From NCBI GenBank assembly GCA_021083345.1, contig JAJGRE010000003.1:434001-498000 (forward strand): a stretch of 64,000 nucleotides of DNA. The letters are read 5' to 3'. This stretch comes from Calditrichales bacterium MX18-03. Lineage in GTDB: Bacteria > Bacillota > Clostridia > Lutisporales > Lutisporaceae. The position numbers and the translations under genes were made by a program. Under the pieces are notes generated by a model. It was not told the DNA's origin. It saw only the letters and a list, made by a program, of their open reading frames with translations, and did not search any database. Position 1 is the stretch's first letter, and each line of letters starts with the position of its first letter. This document shows positions 17,191-26,439 of this stretch, one piece after another.

Positions 17191-18126
17191 TTATATGCCC
17201 TCTCTGTTACAACTCTGCAAATGATCCAGATTATGCATTACCTCATTTAAATAGGGAAGGGAGCTTTGTGCCCCTTTCTTCTGCACCGCCAGCGACGCCA
17301 CCAGCTGCCCTGCCATAACAGCAGCATTAAGCTCTCTATCCTTCATATATGACCATACAAAGCCCCCGATAAAGCTATCTCCTGCAGCCGTACTATCCAC
17401 TGCTTCCACTTCATATGAAGGATACCAATTGCTTTCATTATTTGCAAACACTGCACATCCTCTTTTACCAAGTGTTACAATCATTACTTTGACGCCTTTA
17501 GCCAGCATCATTTGAGCTGCCCTGTCGATTCCTTCAGTATGATCCGTTGGTATACCCGCCAATCGTTCCAACTCATGCTCATTTGGTATCAGTATGTCCG
17601 TCAGGCTTATCAAACGGTCTGAAATGCCTGCAGCCGGTGCGGGGTTGAGTATGGTAGTCTTCCCCAGTTCCTTTGCTTTGGAGAAGGCATGCTCTATTGT
17701 AGGAATTGGTATTTCCATTTGACACAGCACAATATCACACTTCACGATTGCTTCAATATTTTCATCAATATAATCTGTGTCTACATCATTATTTGCTCCG
17801 CCAATGACTACAATATTATTCTGTCCCTTGTCATTAACACAGATTATTGCAATTCCTGTGGAGCAGCCTTCTACTGTCTTTATTCTCGATACATCAATAC
17901 TGCATTCATGCATACCCTTGAGCAGCAGTGCACCATAACTGTCTGCTCCAACGCAGCCCAAGAAGCAAACCGGTACTCCAAGCCTTGCTGCCGCCACAGC
18001 TTGATTGGCACCCTTGCCGCCGGGATACTGGTTAAAATCTCTGCCTAATACTGTTTCTCCGACTTGGGGTATCTCATTTGCAGTAGCTACCAGATCCATA
18101 TTAATGCTTCCAATCACGGTCAGCAT
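17191..18126 (-). CDS. rbsK: Ribokinase (PfkB family)
   Basis: 311 aa; phosphorylates ribose to ribose-5-P. The N-terminal GSINMDLV, the substrate loop YPGGKGANQAVAAARLG and the anion-hole/catalytic motif STAAGDSFIGGF (the usual AAGDTF with Ser) identify it. ILNPAPA and LIPNEHE are also typical of ribokinases. The start is the ATG at 18126, with AAGGTGG 5 nt before; a GTG at 18135 overlaps that site. It is last in the LacI-controlled operon, after the amidohydrolase and RpiB. Confidence 0.9.
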   Translation of the reverse strand: MLTVIGSINMDLVATANEIPQVGETVLGRDFNQYPGGKGANQAVAAARLGVPVCFLGCVGADSYGALLLKGMHECSIDVSRIKTVEGCSTGIAIICVNDKGQNNIVVIGGANNDVDTDYIDENIEAIVKCDIVLCQMEIPIPTIEHAFSKAKELGKTTILNPAPAAGISDRLISLTDILIPNEHELERLAGIPTDHTEGIDRAAQMMLAKGVKVMIVTLGKRGCAVFANNESNWYPSYEVEAVDSTAAGDSFIGGFVWSYMKDRELNAAVMAGQLVASLAVQKKGAQSSLPYLNEVMHNLDHLQSCNREGI

Positions 18127-18177
18127 CCGTACCACCTTCTCACATCAATTTAACATCCATTGACACTAGGTAGGAAT

Positions 18178-18930
18178 TTAGAATTTGAAGATGCTGGCAG
18201 CATTGCGCCAGAATACATCCTCCTTTGTTTCTTCATCAAAAGCAGACAGCATCTGCCTATAGCTTGATATACATCCGCCAAGGTCGGCGAAAGGAATATC
18301 CGAGCCAAACATAATCCGTTTTGGCCCCAATGCCTTGATGGCGTTCCCTACCTTGCGTGCATCGATAGCACTACCTATTAATACCATATTGGGGTTTTCC
18401 TTTGCAACCTCTATGACCAGATCACTGCAGTCAGGGGTTCCGGCTCCTCCCATATGCACCATCAGGATTGTCATTTCAGGAAAAGCCTTTGCTACATTGG
18501 CAGCACGTTTGGGGTTAGTAAATTCAGGTTCATCAACACCGATATGGAACGCAATGATTCCGTTCAGTTTTGCTATCTGCTCCGCTACTTTCATGGCCTC
18601 CGGACTATCGATGTTATAAGCGTTCTGAGCCCCGTTGAGTTTAACCCCTGAAAAACCGAATTCCTCAATACACCGGCGTGTATCATAAATTGCCTTGTCC
18701 AACCCTTCACGGATATTGGCCCAGCCAAAGGGAAGCATTTTCTTATAATTCTTGCTGTTTTCATACAGGTATCGGTTGCTCTCCGAAACATCTTCCACAC
18801 CTTGCGGCAGCAACCAGCAAAGCGCCTTGTCAACACCTGCCCGATCTATAAGCTCTGCCCATTGCACTACATCTATGCTCTTATCAAAATTTCTGTATGG
18901 TGACATATGCGTGTCTGCATCAAAAATCAT
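18178..18930 (-). CDS. Amidohydrolase-2 family metal-dependent hydrolase/decarboxylase
   Basis: 250 aa TIM-barrel enzyme of the amidohydrolase-2 (ACMSD-like) family. The metal motif that usually reads DxHxH appears as DADTHMS, so the second His is not obvious. Other ligands are His in IAFHIGVDE, His in MVHMGGAGT and Asp in MFGSDIPFA. It probably hydrolyses a lactone or amide, or decarboxylates. Its place between RpiB and ribokinase suggests action on a sugar derivative such as a lactone; that is inference. Confidence 0.82.
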   Translation of the reverse strand: MIFDADTHMSPYRNFDKSIDVVQWAELIDRAGVDKALCWLLPQGVEDVSESNRYLYENSKNYKKMLPFGWANIREGLDKAIYDTRRCIEEFGFSGVKLNGAQNAYNIDSPEAMKVAEQIAKLNGIIAFHIGVDEPEFTNPKRAANVAKAFPEMTILMVHMGGAGTPDCSDLVIEVAKENPNMVLIGSAIDARKVGNAIKALGPKRIMFGSDIPFADLGGCISSYRQMLSAFDEETKEDVFWRNAASIFKF

Positions 18931-18952
18931 TTTAGCATCTCCTCATTCTTTA

Positions 18953-19402
18953 TTAAACGGTTCCGTCCATCTCAGCCAGTTTTCTGATTACAATTTGTGT
19001 GCGTTCATCGGTATCCCCGGTTGCTCCTAAAAACCGCTCGATCAAGTCATATGCAAGCCATTCACCTACAACTTTTTCACCGATGCACATGATTTGGACA
19101 TGGTCATGCTCCACAGCCTGATGTGCACATTGTATATCATGAATGATAGAAGCTCGGATACCAGGGATTTTATTGCATGCAATCGAAGCGCCTACGCCGG
19201 TTCCACAGAACATGATCCCCCTTTCAGCTTTGCCTTCCAAAACAGGCTGACATACTATTTTCGCCACATCCGGAAAATAAGGCATTTCGTCTCGTGAGAA
19301 GCACCCATTGTCAATAATTTCATGCCCCATAGCCTTAAGACGGGGAATCATTCTTTCTTTCAAATTGATACCTGCATGATCGCAGCCAACTGATATAATC
19401 AT
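18953..19402 (-). CDS. rpiB: RpiB/LacAB-family sugar-phosphate isomerase
   Basis: 149 aa; interconverts ribose-5-P and ribulose-5-P, or allose/galactose-6-P in relatives. Motifs: SVGCDHAGINLKE, PYFPDVA and FCGTGVGASIACNKIPGIRA, with the catalytic Cys in the CGTG loop. IHDIQCAHQAVEHD replaces the more usual HNDANVL-type segment, so substrate preference may differ from housekeeping RpiB. Operon partners (ribokinase, Liv transporter) favour pentose phosphate. RpiB is also a typical member of SPU-type microcompartment loci, which links it to the BMC genes at the left end. Confidence 0.9.
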   Translation of the reverse strand: MIISVGCDHAGINLKERMIPRLKAMGHEIIDNGCFSRDEMPYFPDVAKIVCQPVLEGKAERGIMFCGTGVGASIACNKIPGIRASIIHDIQCAHQAVEHDHVQIMCIGEKVVGEWLAYDLIERFLGATGDTDERTQIVIRKLAEMDGTV

Positions 19403-19439
19403 TTACTCATCCTCCTATAATGCTTTTAGCTATTATTCT

Positions 19440-20162
19440 CTATTTTTTTACTTTCCCGAGATAAGCTTCCCGGACTCTGTCATCTTCGATTAAATTCTTG
19501 GAATCGCCGGTAAGCGTAATGTTCCCTCTCTCTATAATATAAGCGCGGTTGGATACTTCGAGTGCTAGCGCTGCATTTTGCTCGACCAGCAATACCGGCG
19601 TACCCGCCTTATTGATTTCTACAATCTTATCGAATACTTCTTCAATAATCTTTGGCGCAAGCCCCATAGAGGGCTCATCCATCATCAGAAGCTTGGGGTG
19701 TCCCATCATGGCTCTCCCGATCACCAGCATCTGCTGTTCACCGCCCGACAGACTCCAAGCCAATTGCTTGCGGCGTTCTTTCAACCTGGGAAAAATCTCA
19801 TAAATCATCTCAATATCCGCCGAGATATTTCCACTCGTAAGCTTTATCCCTCTGTACACCACAGTACCCACCGCAAGGTTCTGCTCAACAGTCAGGCCCG
19901 GAAAGACATGCCGCCCCTCGGGCACCTGCAATATGCCCATTGAAGCAATGGTATGCGGCTTCTTGTTATGAATGCCGACCCCGTTGTATTCAATCTGGCC
20001 TGCAAGCTTGACATGGCCTGAAATGGCATTCAGCATGGTGGTCTTTCCTGCTCCGTTACTCCCAATTAATGCTACAATCTCTTTGTCTCCTACCTCCATA
20101 TTGACATTGTGAAGCACTTGAATATTTCCATAAGAGGCAACAAGGTTTTTAGTTTTCAGCAT
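19440..20162 (-). CDS. livF: Liv-type ABC transporter ATPase (LivF-like)
   Basis: 240-aa ABC ATPase. Walker A is GSNGAGKTTML, signature LSGGEQQMLVIGRAM and Walker B KLLMMDEPSMGL, with the LivF hallmark PEGRHVFPGLTVEQNL. It overlaps the end of the upstream livG by 14 bp. It powers import with the two permeases and the binding protein encoded upstream. Confidence 0.95.
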   Translation of the reverse strand: MLKTKNLVASYGNIQVLHNVNMEVGDKEIVALIGSNGAGKTTMLNAISGHVKLAGQIEYNGVGIHNKKPHTIASMGILQVPEGRHVFPGLTVEQNLAVGTVVYRGIKLTSGNISADIEMIYEIFPRLKERRKQLAWSLSGGEQQMLVIGRAMMGHPKLLMMDEPSMGLAPKIIEEVFDKIVEINKAGTPVLLVEQNAALALEVSNRAYIIERGNITLTGDSKNLIEDDRVREAYLGKVKK

Positions 20163-20919
20163 TGCGGCTCCCTCCCAGATATGCCTTTATTACTGCAGGA
20201 TTCTCCTGTATCTCTGACGGAATTCCGCTGGCGATCTGCTGTCCGAAGTTCAATACTGTCAAGCGCTGACAAATGCTCATTACCAGATCCATTGCATGCT
20301 CGATCAACAGTACGCAAATGTCTTCTTTTACGGCAAAATCAATGAGATTGATAATATAGCTCATCTCCTTGCGGTTGAGACCTGCTGCCGGTTCGTCCAG
20401 CAGCAATACCTTTGGCTTGCTCAGCAAAGCCCTTACAATCTCCAGCATCTTCTGCTGCCCATAGGAAAGCTTTTCAATGGAATCGGACAGATCTACGTTG
20501 GTAAGGCCTGCTGCTTCTAGAAGTACACCCATTCTTTCCTGATATTTGTCTGTATCCGGAATTTTTCTCTTGTCAGCCAAATCTTTACCCAATGAAATAT
20601 TGGCTCTAATATCGCAACGGCCCAGAAGTCTTGGATGCTGAAAAGTCCTGACGATCCCCACTCTGGCTCGATTGTGGATTGGCATCCTGACTATGTTTTT
20701 ACCATCCAGAACAATCGAACCGCTATCTACAGAGTAGATGCCTGTAATGAGATTGATGAGGGTTGTCTTTCCAGAGCCGTTGGGACCTATCAAACCGAAA
20801 ATTTCCCCCGCATAAAGCTCGAAGGATATCTCATTGGCAGCTACGACACCTCCGAAACGTTTGCATACATTAATCAGCTTCAGTACGGGCTGTTTTTGAG
20901 TGTTTGAGATACTTGTCAT
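20149..20919 (-). CDS. livG: Liv-type ABC transporter ATPase (LivG-like)
   Basis: 256-aa ABC ATPase with Walker A GPNGSGKTTLIN, signature LSYGQQKMLEIVRAL and Walker B VLLLDEPAAGLN. The LivG-specific VRTFQHPRLL segment is present. I start at the ATG at 20919, with GGAGGTAAGGC upstream; a longer reading frame to 20961 runs further into livM. It overlaps the 3' end of livM by about 50 bp. Confidence 0.95.
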   Translation of the reverse strand: MTSISNTQKQPVLKLINVCKRFGGVVAANEISFELYAGEIFGLIGPNGSGKTTLINLITGIYSVDSGSIVLDGKNIVRMPIHNRARVGIVRTFQHPRLLGRCDIRANISLGKDLADKRKIPDTDKYQERMGVLLEAAGLTNVDLSDSIEKLSYGQQKMLEIVRALLSKPKVLLLDEPAAGLNRKEMSYIINLIDFAVKEDICVLLIEHAMDLVMSICQRLTVLNFGQQIASGIPSEIQENPAVIKAYLGGSRNAEN

Positions 20920-21853
20920 AAATAGCCTTACCTCCTCCGAATATTCCTTCCGGCTGAACAATCATAAGGATCATAATTCCAGCACCGTAGATAAACTGCA
21001 TATAGTTTTGTAAGGGTCTTACCCATTCCTGCAGCAGAGATATTATCAATGTACCGATTAGCGCACCGGAGGGCGACATGGTTCCTCCCAGCATGATCAT
21101 GATTAAGTACATGGTAGACTGCTGAAATGTGAAGGTCTGATAGCTCAAGTATCCGGCCAGAAAGGCATACAAGGCGCCTGCTGCACCACACAGTGCCCCG
21201 GAGATTCCAAAGGCTATGCTTTTGGTTAGCAAACTGTTGACACCCAGGCAGTTGGCGGCAATCTCATTGTCCCGTATTGCCATAAAAGACCTTCCCAAAG
21301 CTGAATTAAACAATACTTTCATCAGAAAAAACGCAGCTAGGCAAATGAAAAAAATAACGTAAAAATTGCCTGGTTCTGATTTTATTATGGCGCCCCCAAT
21401 GGAGAAACTGGGTATGTTGGTGATGCCCAGAGCGCCCCCTGTAACTTCGTTCCAATTCATAAACAGTCCGTTCAGAATTGCCATGAGTCCCACTGAGGCA
21501 AATGTAAAATAATACTGCCTCAGGCGAAAAAATGCAAAACCCAGCACGAAGGCGAAAACGGCAGTCCCCAGGGAACTCAGCAAGAGTGCCGCCAATGGCG
21601 GTGCTCCCATTTTCATGACAAAATTGGCTGCCATATATGCACCTACGCCCCACAGGCCTGCCTGGGCAAAGGAGTTTTGCCCGCACATGCCCAGTATGAC
21701 ATAAAGACTGAGAACGCAGAGATACGTTATCAGAGCAATATTCAGGACCCTAAGCATGTAGCCTGAAGTAAACCCCGGTATTGCCAGACAAAATGCCAGA
21801 AACAACCCAGGAAGAATATATTTGATGACAAATTTATAGTTCAATTGTTTCAT
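20870..21853 (-). CDS. livM: Liv-type ABC transporter permease (LivM-like)
   Basis: 327-aa inner-membrane permease with about 8-10 hydrophobic segments. The family-specific GMCGQNSFAQAGLWGVGAYM near residue 55 and the EAA-like loop GRSFMAIRDNEIAANCLGVN are present. It works with LivH as the translocation pore. An AAGGTGG site precedes the start. Confidence 0.95.
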   Translation of the reverse strand: MKQLNYKFVIKYILPGLFLAFCLAIPGFTSGYMLRVLNIALITYLCVLSLYVILGMCGQNSFAQAGLWGVGAYMAANFVMKMGAPPLAALLLSSLGTAVFAFVLGFAFFRLRQYYFTFASVGLMAILNGLFMNWNEVTGGALGITNIPSFSIGGAIIKSEPGNFYVIFFICLAAFFLMKVLFNSALGRSFMAIRDNEIAANCLGVNSLLTKSIAFGISGALCGAAGALYAFLAGYLSYQTFTFQQSTMYLIMIMLGGTMSPSGALIGTLIISLLQEWVRPLQNYMQFIYGAGIMILMIVQPEGIFGGGKAIYDKYLKHSKTARTEAD

Positions 21854-21865
21854 ATCGGCACCACC

Positions 21866-22735
21866 TTACGCTTTCTCCTGGATTTTTCCGCCAAATATGC
21901 CCTGAGGGCGAAACATGAGCACAAGAACCAACATAACATAAATGAGAACCAGCTGGTAAGTTGTGGAAATATATGCGCCGCCGAAGGCCTCTACAAGCCC
22001 CACAATAAGGCCGCCAATTATAGCGCCCTGTACGCTTCCGAAGCCGCCGATTACGATGGCTGCAAAAGCTTTGGCGCCAGCGGTGGCACCCATCGTGTTA
22101 TTCAAGAAGAAAAGGGGTGCTAAGAGTCCGCCTCCGATTCCTGTCAAAAATGCACTTAATGCAAAGGTTAGCCCTATGGACATTATGACTGGGATGCCCA
22201 CTAGGGAGGCCATGTATTGATCCTGGGCCGTAGCCTGCATGATATGCCCGATAAATGTTTTTTCCAATAGCAGATATACCAAGGCCATGATCATGGCAGA
22301 TATGACGATTATGGCCACATACTGCCATTGAACCACTGCACTTCCCGCCAAAGTCGTCGAACCGTTCACCACCCTCTCCACTGTTACGGGTATTGAACCC
22401 CATATCAGACGGGCGCCTTCCTTCAGTACGATAGAAGCTCCCATAGCGCTGACAATAATGGCTCTGGCCTGGGCATTGCGCAGTGGCCAATAGGATGTCC
22501 GCATAAAGATGACACCTACCGCTCCCATCAGCAAGGAGGCCAATATTAGGGACAATCCTATTGGCAAATGCAGCAATCGATTTAATGTATAGCAGAGGTA
22601 GCCGCCGAACATCAGAAATTCACCCTGAGCAAAGTTCATTACGCCCACTGCTCGAAAAATCAGGACCATTCCCATTGCAATCAAGCCATATACAACTCCT
22701 GTTGAAACGCCTGAAACCAATAGCTGCAAGTTCAT
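21866..22735 (-). CDS. livH: Liv-type ABC transporter permease (LivH-like)
   Basis: 289-aa permease. The N-terminal GVVYGLIAMGMVLIF and VMNFAQGEFLMFGGY are hallmarks of LivH. I start at the ATG at 22735; the in-frame TTG at 22744 lies only 1 nt from the AAAGGAG site. It partners LivM in the transporter. Confidence 0.95.
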   Translation of the reverse strand: MNLQLLVSGVSTGVVYGLIAMGMVLIFRAVGVMNFAQGEFLMFGGYLCYTLNRLLHLPIGLSLILASLLMGAVGVIFMRTSYWPLRNAQARAIIVSAMGASIVLKEGARLIWGSIPVTVERVVNGSTTLAGSAVVQWQYVAIIVISAMIMALVYLLLEKTFIGHIMQATAQDQYMASLVGIPVIMSIGLTFALSAFLTGIGGGLLAPLFFLNNTMGATAGAKAFAAIVIGGFGSVQGAIIGGLIVGLVEAFGGAYISTTYQLVLIYVMLVLVLMFRPQGIFGGKIQEKA

Positions 22736-22816
22736 TCTATTCAATCTCCTTTGGAACAGCGGAATGCCGATGGCATCCCGCTGTTTGGTTTATAGTATAT
22801 AACCTGATTTTGTTTA

Positions 22817-24022
22817 TTACTTTTTAATGATTTTTTCAGAGGTGATCTGATCCAGAACGACTGCCACTTGGTTCTCCACCTTTACCAGGAGGCCGCCGCG
22901 GCCGCAGTCGCCGTTGGTTCTCAAATCATACCGGGTGACAGCGCCTTCATAGTTATCGATAGTGTTCATCGCATCCCGAACAGCAGCACGATCTGTTGTT
23001 CCGGCACGCTTGATGGCTTCCACGATAATACTGACATGGTCATATACCTGAGCGGCAGCTTTACCGCAATCTTCATTGAAAAGCTCCTTATATTTCTTGG
23101 CCAAGGCAGCACCTTTCGGATTAGGTGTTGTCGGAACCCAAGCGGATGCACAGTATACACCGTTTACAGCATCGCCTGCAAGACGGATTGTAACAGGATC
23201 AGCAAATGCATTTGATCCGAATATTGGAATATCTGTCATTCCCAGTGCACGTATCTGTTGAATCAGAATTGCAGCTTCAGCCTGGAAGCAGGCTCCGATT
23301 ATGGCATCAACACCGGCTTTCTGAATCTGGGTGATGTGGGATGTGAAGTCCTTTGTACCTGTAGTAAAGGGCACAACTACAACCGGTTCTATGCCGTATT
23401 TTGCAAGTCCTTCGGTGAAAAGACGGGCTTGATCTGCTGAAGATGTCTCTGTGTCATGGATAATGGCGAATTTTTTATATCCGCCTGTTTCAACAGCATA
23501 GCGCATAAGGGAAGCACATAATGTTTCGTCACATGCGCGGAGCTGGAATAACCACGGATTATCATTGTTGCACATGTCTCTCAGCTTGGGGCTGCTGCCC
23601 TGAGCTGTTGTAGGAATCTTAAGCTCAAGTGCCGCAGGTGATACCGCCATATTGTCATTGGAACTGTCACTACCAATAATTGCGACTATCTCCGAATCAT
23701 CTGCCAGTTTCCTGTAAGCATTAACAGCACCTACGTCCGTACCAAGTGCATCCTGAATGACAATCTCAATCGGTCTTCCCAACACGCCGCCGGCATCATT
23801 GATTTCCTGCTGGATTATCTTTATGCCATTGGATGCATACTCGCCCTCCAGAGATCGGTCACCGGTCAAAACAGTGGTCAAACCAATTTTGATGGGCTTG
23901 GCAGCAGACTCAGCCCCTGAAGCGGGTGCTGTTTTTTCCCCCGATGTGGCTGCCGGCTGTCCGCATGCAGTCATACCGAATGCCATACAGACGATGAGCA
24001 GAATAGCAAGAATCCTCTTCAT
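22817..24022 (-). CDS. livK: Liv-type periplasmic-binding-protein lipoprotein
   Basis: 401 aa. It has a lipoprotein signal peptide with lipobox FGMTACGQ (lipidated Cys at about residue 20), a low-complexity Ala/Ser linker, then a type I periplasmic-binding fold: KIGLTTVLTGDRSLEGEYA, VIVQDALGTD-like segments and IIGACFQAEAAILIQQ. This family binds branched amino acids, amides, urea or aromatic acids; the ligand here is unknown. Operon partners (ribokinase, RpiB) suggest a sugar-containing or nucleoside-like ligand, unusual for this family. It is first in the operon, with a leader of about 380 nt. Confidence 0.93.
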   Translation of the reverse strand: MKRILAILLIVCMAFGMTACGQPAATSGEKTAPASGAESAAKPIKIGLTTVLTGDRSLEGEYASNGIKIIQQEINDAGGVLGRPIEIVIQDALGTDVGAVNAYRKLADDSEIVAIIGSDSSNDNMAVSPAALELKIPTTAQGSSPKLRDMCNNDNPWLFQLRACDETLCASLMRYAVETGGYKKFAIIHDTETSSADQARLFTEGLAKYGIEPVVVVPFTTGTKDFTSHITQIQKAGVDAIIGACFQAEAAILIQQIRALGMTDIPIFGSNAFADPVTIRLAGDAVNGVYCASAWVPTTPNPKGAALAKKYKELFNEDCGKAAAQVYDHVSIIVEAIKRAGTTDRAAVRDAMNTIDNYEGAVTRYDLRTNGDCGRGGLLVKVENQVAVVLDQITSEKIIKK

Positions 24023-24352
24023 AATAATCCTTCCCTTCCCTTATTTTTTTATATGCAACGAAAGCGTCATTTAAACGTCTTCCGGCATTTCCGAAAGAAG
24101 GTCTACAGCATGGTAAAATCAAGTAAACGAGAGCAGCTATTTTGTTTTCATATTATGCCTTTATGGAAATAGCAAAATTAAGTGCAAAATAAATCAGATA
24201 ATTATTTTTGTACTCAACAGACTCGTGCTATATAATGGATTTCTGTTTCATAAGGAACTTTATACCGCTTAACGTAGGAATTATGACCGGCTCGAATGCT
24301 TTGATCTATATTATTTTTTTACCAAATGCACGATTAGAAATGATTTGAAAAC

Positions 24353-24366
24353 AAGCACTAGTGCTT
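24353..24366. promoter_or_regulatory. 14-bp perfect palindrome in the liv leader
   Basis: AAGCACTAGTGCTT, a perfect palindrome about 40 nt downstream of the predicted liv start site. It could be a second operator. Confidence 0.5.
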
Positions 24367-24391
24367 TGCGCATTCTCTCTGGTGATTTCGA

Positions 24392-24403
24392 GAAAACGTA
24401 TTC
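24392..24403. promoter_or_regulatory. LacI-type operator at the liv promoter
   Basis: GAAAACGTATTC has the central CG and near-palindromic arms of LacI/GalR-family sites. It lies about 9 bp downstream of the minus-strand -10 box, around the predicted start site. A related site is in the divergent lacI promoter. Confidence 0.65.
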
Positions 24404-24411
24404 TTAAACTT

Positions 24412-24440
24412 ATTATAAATACCAGATTTTATCTTGTCAA
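24412..24440 (-). promoter_or_regulatory. Consensus promoter of the liv-rpiB-ribokinase operon
   Basis: On the minus strand, TTGACA (24435-24440), exactly 17 bp, then TATAAT (24412-24417). This is a perfect sigma-A promoter and should be strong when unrepressed. Confidence 0.9.
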
Positions 24441-24525
24441 TCCGTTTTTTTGCATTGTTTACCCATTTCTTCATTCAAAAATTAAGATTTATGCACGTAT
24501 TTCACACTATATTGCCTTCCATCAA

Positions 24526-24554
24526 TTGACTTTCCTTGGTAAACGTTTTATAAT
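24526..24554 (+). promoter_or_regulatory. Promoter of the lacI-type regulator with internal operator
   Basis: TTGACT (24526-24531), 17-bp spacer, TATAAT (24549-24554). The spacer contains GTAAACGTTTTA (24539-24550), which shares AAACGT-TT with the site at 24392. This placement predicts autorepression. Confidence 0.85.
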
Positions 24555-24609
24555 GATATCAAATTACAAGGATAAACCAACATTTTATCAATTTTTTAGG
24601 AGAAAGCCG

Positions 24610-25635
24610 ATGAAAAACGTTACGATTAAGGATATTGCAAGAGAAGCGGGCGTCTCGGTAGCCACTGTTTCAAGGGTCGTCAACAACAACGACACCGTAG
24701 CCCTTGATCTGCGTCAAAGAGTACTTCATGCAATTGAAAAAAATGGGTACTATCCCAATCTGGTCGCACGCGGACTAAAGAAGGACAGCACTCAAACAAT
24801 AGCAATACTCATTGCTGACAGCAGCAGCAGCGAGTATTTTTCACACATCATAAAGAGCATAGAAAACGTTATCTGCATGGATAACTACACGCTGTTTGTC
24901 TGCAACTCCCTTAATGAAAAAGACACTGAACTCAATTATCTGAACCTTCTGGCCGAAAAACAGGTGGATGGCATTATTGTCAATGTTTCAGGCTTCAATA
25001 ACGAGTTTATCGCTAAGCTCAGCAACAATATCCCTATGGTTTTGTTGCATCGGCGCATCAGCCTTCCGAATTTTAAAGGGGACTTTATTGACGCCGATTT
25101 TGGAGGCAGCTGTTATGAGCTGACAATGAATCTTATAGAAAATGGCCATCGAAAAATAGGCCTTATTTCCGGCCCATTGTTTCTAAGCTCTGCTTATGAC
25201 AGATATGTCAATTTTAAGAGGGCAATGAAGTCAATAGATGTGGAAGTCAGTTCTGAATATAAATACTTCTACGAGGGTCCCTTTACAACTGAAAGCGGAT
25301 ATGCTGCTTGTGAGAGGTTTCTTACAATGGAGGATCCTCCGACCGCTCTTCTCATTATGCATTGTGACACAACAATCGGCGCTTTGCGGTATTTTCGCTC
25401 CCATCAAATCCGTGTTCCTGAGGATATCTCTTTCGCCAGTCCATGTAATATCTCTCTCTCAGATTTGCTTTACGTGCAGCCGAATTATGCAATGCCCGAC
25501 ACTTGGGCTCTGGGCAAGCGCGCCGGTGAGATGATCATGGATCGTATTAAATGCAACAATGAAATGATAAACCGTGAGGTTTGCTATATCCCCACGGTCA
25601 TCTACGGAAATAGTGTTAAGAATATCCATTTATAG
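24610..25635 (+). CDS. LacI/GalR-family transcriptional regulator
   Basis: 341 aa. The N-terminal HTH is VTIKDIAREAGVSVATVSRV, followed by a hinge near residue 50 and a periplasmic-binding-like sensor domain (IAILIADSSSSEYF, GHRKIGLISGP). The start is the ATG at 24610 with AGGAG 7 nt upstream; the longer open frame from 24361 runs through the promoter and is not coding. It is divergent from the liv operon and is likely its repressor, with a sugar or sugar-phosphate inducer. It ends tail-to-tail with the HAD gene, overlapping by 6 bp. Confidence 0.95.
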   Translation: MKNVTIKDIAREAGVSVATVSRVVNNNDTVALDLRQRVLHAIEKNGYYPNLVARGLKKDSTQTIAILIADSSSSEYFSHIIKSIENVICMDNYTLFVCNSLNEKDTELNYLNLLAEKQVDGIIVNVSGFNNEFIAKLSNNIPMVLLHRRISLPNFKGDFIDADFGGSCYELTMNLIENGHRKIGLISGPLFLSSAYDRYVNFKRAMKSIDVEVSSEYKYFYEGPFTTESGYAACERFLTMEDPPTALLIMHCDTTIGALRYFRSHQIRVPEDISFASPCNISLSDLLYVQPNYAMPDTWALGKRAGEMIMDRIKCNNEMINREVCYIPTVIYGNSVKNIHL

Positions 25636-26439
25636 GCTCGTGTCGCAGAGCACGAATTTTTCTACGGCATATGCGACCCCATCCGCATCGTTGGATAGTG
25701 TAATAAAATCTGCTTCCTTTTTTACTTTCTCTGATGCATTGCCCATCGCTACGCCGATTCCTGCCTCATGAATCATGGAAATATCGTTCTCCCCATCCCC
25801 GATGGCCATGACCTGGTCCATACTGAGATTGTAATAGCCCGCAATCCGCTTCAATGCGTCCCCCTTAGATGCATTTTTATGTATTACCTCCAGGTAATTT
25901 GAATTCGAAAAGAAGCAATTGACCCGGTGGCTATGATTTTTTTCCAACCATTCCCTTGCGGCTTCAAGGTAGTTCCGTCCGCCGATCAGAAGAAGCTTGC
26001 CCGGCTGCCTGCTTTCACTGTATTCAAGCAACGAGCCGACCCCTATCACCGGGGCGTCGGTAATGCGTGCATACTCCCTCGAATACTCCGATTCGGCACC
26101 GCAGGTAATGACGTCATCATGATAGTAATTCAAATGAATCTTCATAGACTCGACATATTTTATTATTTCCGCGGCTGTTTCCTTTTCAATCCGCAAATCG
26201 TGTATGGCTTCCGGCTTGTTATTGGCCACGATGTAAGCGCCGTTCAGGGACACTACTATATCTTTCAAGCCAAGTTCTTCAATATACTTCTGCATGCCCA
26301 CAATATTTCTGCCTGACAACAATGCAATCCTGACACCTATTGAAGCAGCCCTATGCAAGGCCATTTTGTTTCTTTCCGATATGACATGTCTACTGCTCAG
26401 CAGCGTTCCGTCAATATCCAGTGCAACTAGTTTGATCAC
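25630..26439 (-). CDS. Cof-type HAD-superfamily phosphatase
   Basis: 269 aa. HAD motif I is VALDIDGTLL, motif II LLSGRN, the Lys is in NASKGDALKRI and motif IV IGDGENDISMI. The C2B cap places it with Cof/YidA sugar-phosphate phosphatases. I start at the GTG at 26439, with AGGAGG 8 nt upstream. It is last in the minus-strand PTS direction but 230 bp after the previous gene, so it may have its own promoter. It could relieve sugar-phosphate stress. Confidence 0.9.
   Translation of the reverse strand: MIKLVALDIDGTLLSSRHVISERNKMALHRAASIGVRIALLSGRNIVGMQKYIEELGLKDIVVSLNGAYIVANNKPEAIHDLRIEKETAAEIIKYVESMKIHLNYYHDDVITCGAESEYSREYARITDAPVIGVGSLLEYSESRQPGKLLLIGGRNYLEAAREWLEKNHSHRVNCFFSNSNYLEVIHKNASKGDALKRIAGYYNLSMDQVMAIGDGENDISMIHEAGIGVAMGNASEKVKKEADFITLSNDADGVAYAVEKFVLCDTSL

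Noticed and set aside
24361-24609. N-terminal extension of the LacI-type regulator
   Set aside because: This stretch contains the consensus promoter and operators; the HTH begins at the ATG at 24610, which has its own ribosome site.
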